NCBI GenBank assembly: GCA_964623885.1
Contig: CAZUVM010000030.1
Location: 1-6,675, forward strand
Source of the DNA: CAZUVM01 sp964623885
GTDB taxonomy: Bacteria; Verrucomicrobiota; Verrucomicrobiia; Limisphaerales; UBA8199
Length of the DNA: 6,675 bases
Reading direction: 5' to 3'
In this document: one piece after another, positions 5,339 through 6,675 of the stretch
How positions within the stretch are numbered: position 1 is the first letter of the stretch
Layout: every line of letters starts with the position of its first letter
Made by a program: the position numbers and the translations under genes
Notes under the pieces: generated by a model
What the model was told of the DNA's origin: nothing
Seen by the model: only the letters and a program-made list of their open reading frames with translations
The model's database searches: none

Positions 5339-6145
5339 TCACATGGGATGGGTGGCTAGCGAAGTGACATTGCTGGACGTCACGGCTGATGCGGCGGAAC
5401 TCGTCTTCATGGTAAGCGAGATATTCGCCAGAGTGTTCACGCCGACTGGAGGCAAACCGGCCAAGGTGTTGAAGGCAACCGCAGGCACAGTCAAGGGGTG
5501 CGCGGATTCGATTGGCGCTTTGCTACTCGTATTACCTTGCATCGACACGGAGGTAGCTTTGCGACGCCGAACATATTTGAATGTGATATAAGCCGCGATG
5601 AGACCTGTCAGCAGGAGCAGTGCGCTGAATCCAAGTCGGCTGAGCACGGCCAAGGCCTGGTTTAATTGATTGTGAAAGAGAAAACCTGCGGCAACGTAGG
5701 ACGTGCCGTAAATCAGCGAGCCAATGCCATCGAAAAGCACGAACCGCGCGGGGCTCATGCCGAGAGCGCCAGCAAGCGGTGGCATAACGGTCCCCAGGCC
5801 GGGCAGGAACTTCGCCGCAAGGATCGCTTGAAAGCCATGGCGGGCAAATAAGTCCTTGGAGCTCCCAACGCATGTGTTACGCGACAGGGATAAGCGACAA
5901 AACAAGCGCAAGACTCGCTGCCCTGCACGGCGGCCGATATAAAACCAAATCGAATCCGCGAGAGTGGCAGCCAGCACAATAACTCCAATGACCATGATCG
6001 GGCTTAGCTTGCCAATCGCTGAAAGAGCTCCAGCAGCAAGCAGCCAAGGCGCCGCCGGCAACGGCAGGCCAGCCTCCTCCACAAAAACAACAAGGAACAG
6101 TATCGGCCCGCCGTAACTGGTCAGGAATTGACTCATCTCGTTCAT
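5339..6145 (-). CDS. DedA/VTT-family inner-membrane protein
   Basis: The 268-residue product belongs to the DedA (VTT-domain, formerly SNARE-associated) family, polytopic proteins linked to phospholipid or undecaprenyl-phosphate transport and to membrane-potential maintenance. Conserved pieces are VEEAGLPLPAAPWLLAAGAL (22-41, acidic re-entrant loop), LADSIWFYIGRRAG (62-75) and AAKFLPGLGTVMPPLAGALGM (110-130). The canonical second Arg of F-x-P-x-x-R is replaced (FLPGLGT), as in a subgroup of the family. Hydrophobic helices follow at about 134-157 and 172-190, ending in KYVRRRK. The final 73 residues are a Ser/Thr/Ala-rich, low-complexity tail that the family does not normally have. GGAGG (6157-6161) lies 11 bases before the ATG. 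This ATG overlaps the TGA of the small upstream gene, and the VOC gene begins 3 bases after the stop, so the three are probably one operon. Confidence 0.87.
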   Translation of the reverse strand: MNEMSQFLTSYGGPILFLVVFVEEAGLPLPAAPWLLAAGALSAIGKLSPIMVIGVIVLAATLADSIWFYIGRRAGQRVLRLFCRLSLSRNTCVGSSKDLFARHGFQAILAAKFLPGLGTVMPPLAGALGMSPARFVLFDGIGSLIYGTSYVAAGFLFHNQLNQALAVLSRLGFSALLLLTGLIAAYITFKYVRRRKATSVSMQGNTSSKAPIESAHPLTVPAVAFNTLAGLPPVGVNTLANISLTMKTSSAASAVTSSNVTSLATHPM

Positions 6146-6264
6146 TTTGAACCTTGCCTCCAGTGATTACGTTGCACGGCCGTCGGCCGGCGAGCGGGTT
6201 CGTCATGCCAGGCCAGGCCGTAAAGGACGCTCAGAACCACAATTGTTACAGTGAAGAGAAACAT
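6142..6264 (-). CDS. 40-residue single-pass membrane peptide, translationally coupled to DedA
   Basis: An ATG at 6264 opens a 41-codon frame on the minus strand. The product begins MFLFTVTIVVLSVLYGLAW, a hydrophobic segment long enough to span the membrane, and continues with a basic soluble tail (HDEPARRPTAVQRNHWRQGSK). AAAGGA (6276-6281) lies 11 bases before the start. Its stop TGA overlaps the DedA start as ATGA, the arrangement expected for translational coupling. The DedA Shine-Dalgarno sequence lies inside its last codons. I do not recognise the peptide. It could be a small partner of DedA, or an upstream frame that mainly sets DedA translation. The overlap, the ribosome-binding site and the clean membrane segment support it, but a peptide this short could still be chance. 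Confidence 0.5.
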   Translation of the reverse strand: MFLFTVTIVVLSVLYGLAWHDEPARRPTAVQRNHWRQGSK

Positions 6265-6512
6265 AACTTGGCTGGTCCTTTCATTTATTTGGTTCCTGAA
6301 ATCATTCTTGATTAGGACCAACGCGGGAACCGTGCCAAGACATTGCGAGACGGGCTAAGCATCTCGAATACAGAAGGTTCAGCAAAAAGTAACAGTGGAA
6401 CGGCGTGTGAGTTTTTCAACTTATAAACGTGGAGAACAACGATGGAACATTGCACAGTCGCGAACACACTAGAACCCATCTCATAAATAGGGAAAGGGTG
6501 CGTTGCGTCAAA
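6265..6512. other. Gene-poor region upstream of the DedA unit
   Basis: No convincing gene is seen. TGGTCCT (6273-6279) and AGGACCA (6314-6320) are complementary and might fold in the leader of the minus-strand transcript. On the plus strand, a 14-codon frame at 6442-6486 (MEHCTVANTLEPIS) has GGAG at 6431-6434, 7 bases before its ATG, but it is too short to support. I could not pick out a well-spaced promoter for the minus-strand operon. Confidence 0.4.
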
Positions 6513-6636
6513 TTTGGGGCTGGGGCAAGACGCGAGGATCTGTGACCGACGAGCAACGCGGCCCCAGCCCCAAAGAAGGGCAACCCGCAGGGCTGAGTTC
6601 TGGCGGGTGGCTAGCGTTGTTGCTCCTCGGTCACAG
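6513..6636. repeat. Two interlocked inverted repeats
   Basis: TTTGGGGCTGGGGC (6513-6526) is exactly complementary to GCCCCAGCCCCAAA (6561-6574). CTGTGACCGACGAGCAAC (6540-6557), inside the first loop, is complementary with one mismatch to GTTGCTCCTCGGTCACAG (6619-6636), outside it. The arms thus alternate A-B-A'-B', a pseudoknot order if transcribed. A smaller pair, ACCCGC (6583-6588) and GCGGGT (6603-6608), sits between. No coding frame fits. It may be a structured RNA, a regulatory site or a composite of dispersed repeats. The window ends before the right border is clear. Confidence 0.65.
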
Positions 6637-6675
6637 AGCGCAGGGCTATGCTCCCTCGTCGCGCCTAGCCAGCCA

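Noticed and set aside
6442..6486. 14-codon plus-strand frame MEHCTVANTLEPIS with a well-spaced GGAG
   Set aside because: Too short to separate from chance, with no promoter fitting it and no downstream plus-strand gene.

Overview
The window looks like a chromosomal segment of a moderately GC-rich, Gram-negative bacterium. An OprB-type outer-membrane porin with a signal peptide and a terminal phenylalanine shows the double membrane. The palindromic GCGGACA...TGTCCGC repeat at 3179-3249 and the GGACTGAAGTCC-type repeats at 3758-3966 remind me of dispersed repeats I associate with soil Verrucomicrobiota. That placement is from memory and is inference.

Layout, left to right. A minus-strand gene begins at about 143 and runs off the left edge; only its signal-peptide N-terminus is visible. 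Upstream of it on the same strand is a complete carbohydrate-selective porin of the OprB family (196-1584). Next comes a DUF2971 protein (1713-2594, minus), which looks AT-richer than its surroundings. Its upstream region carries a perfect 10-bp tandem repeat. A tRNA with a CAU anticodon (2775-2849, minus) follows, with a well-spaced candidate promoter. From 2907 to 3305 there is a weak, unrecognised minus-strand reading frame whose 5' part runs into a nested palindromic repeat. On the plus strand, a short membrane protein with two SPW-type repeats (3377-3748) has its own ribosome-binding site.

From 3758 to about 4100 there is no gene. This stretch holds a roughly 200-bp element bounded by inverted repeats (probably a non-autonomous mobile element or IS remnant), a perfect 11-bp hairpin and an A+T-rich stretch. 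At 4104-4322 (minus) lies the C-terminal ATP-binding end of a sensor histidine kinase with no N-terminal part, a clear gene fragment. It abuts the 3' end of a compact minus-strand transcription unit of three genes: a 40-residue single-pass membrane peptide (6142-6264), a DedA/VTT membrane protein (5339-6145) and a two-module VOC-fold, CatE-like extradiol dioxygenase (4376-5335). The first two overlap by ATGA and the last two are 3 bases apart, so co-translation is likely.

The right end (6265-6675) has no convincing gene. It contains two long inverted repeats whose arms interlock (6513-6574 and 6540-6636).

The genes do not form one obvious pathway. The most notable points are the translationally coupled micropeptide-DedA-dioxygenase unit, the interlocked repeats at the right end, and several signs of rearrangement (kinase fragment, repeats, IR-bounded element) between 2900 and 4350. 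I saw no CRISPR array, intact transposase or recognisable defence system.
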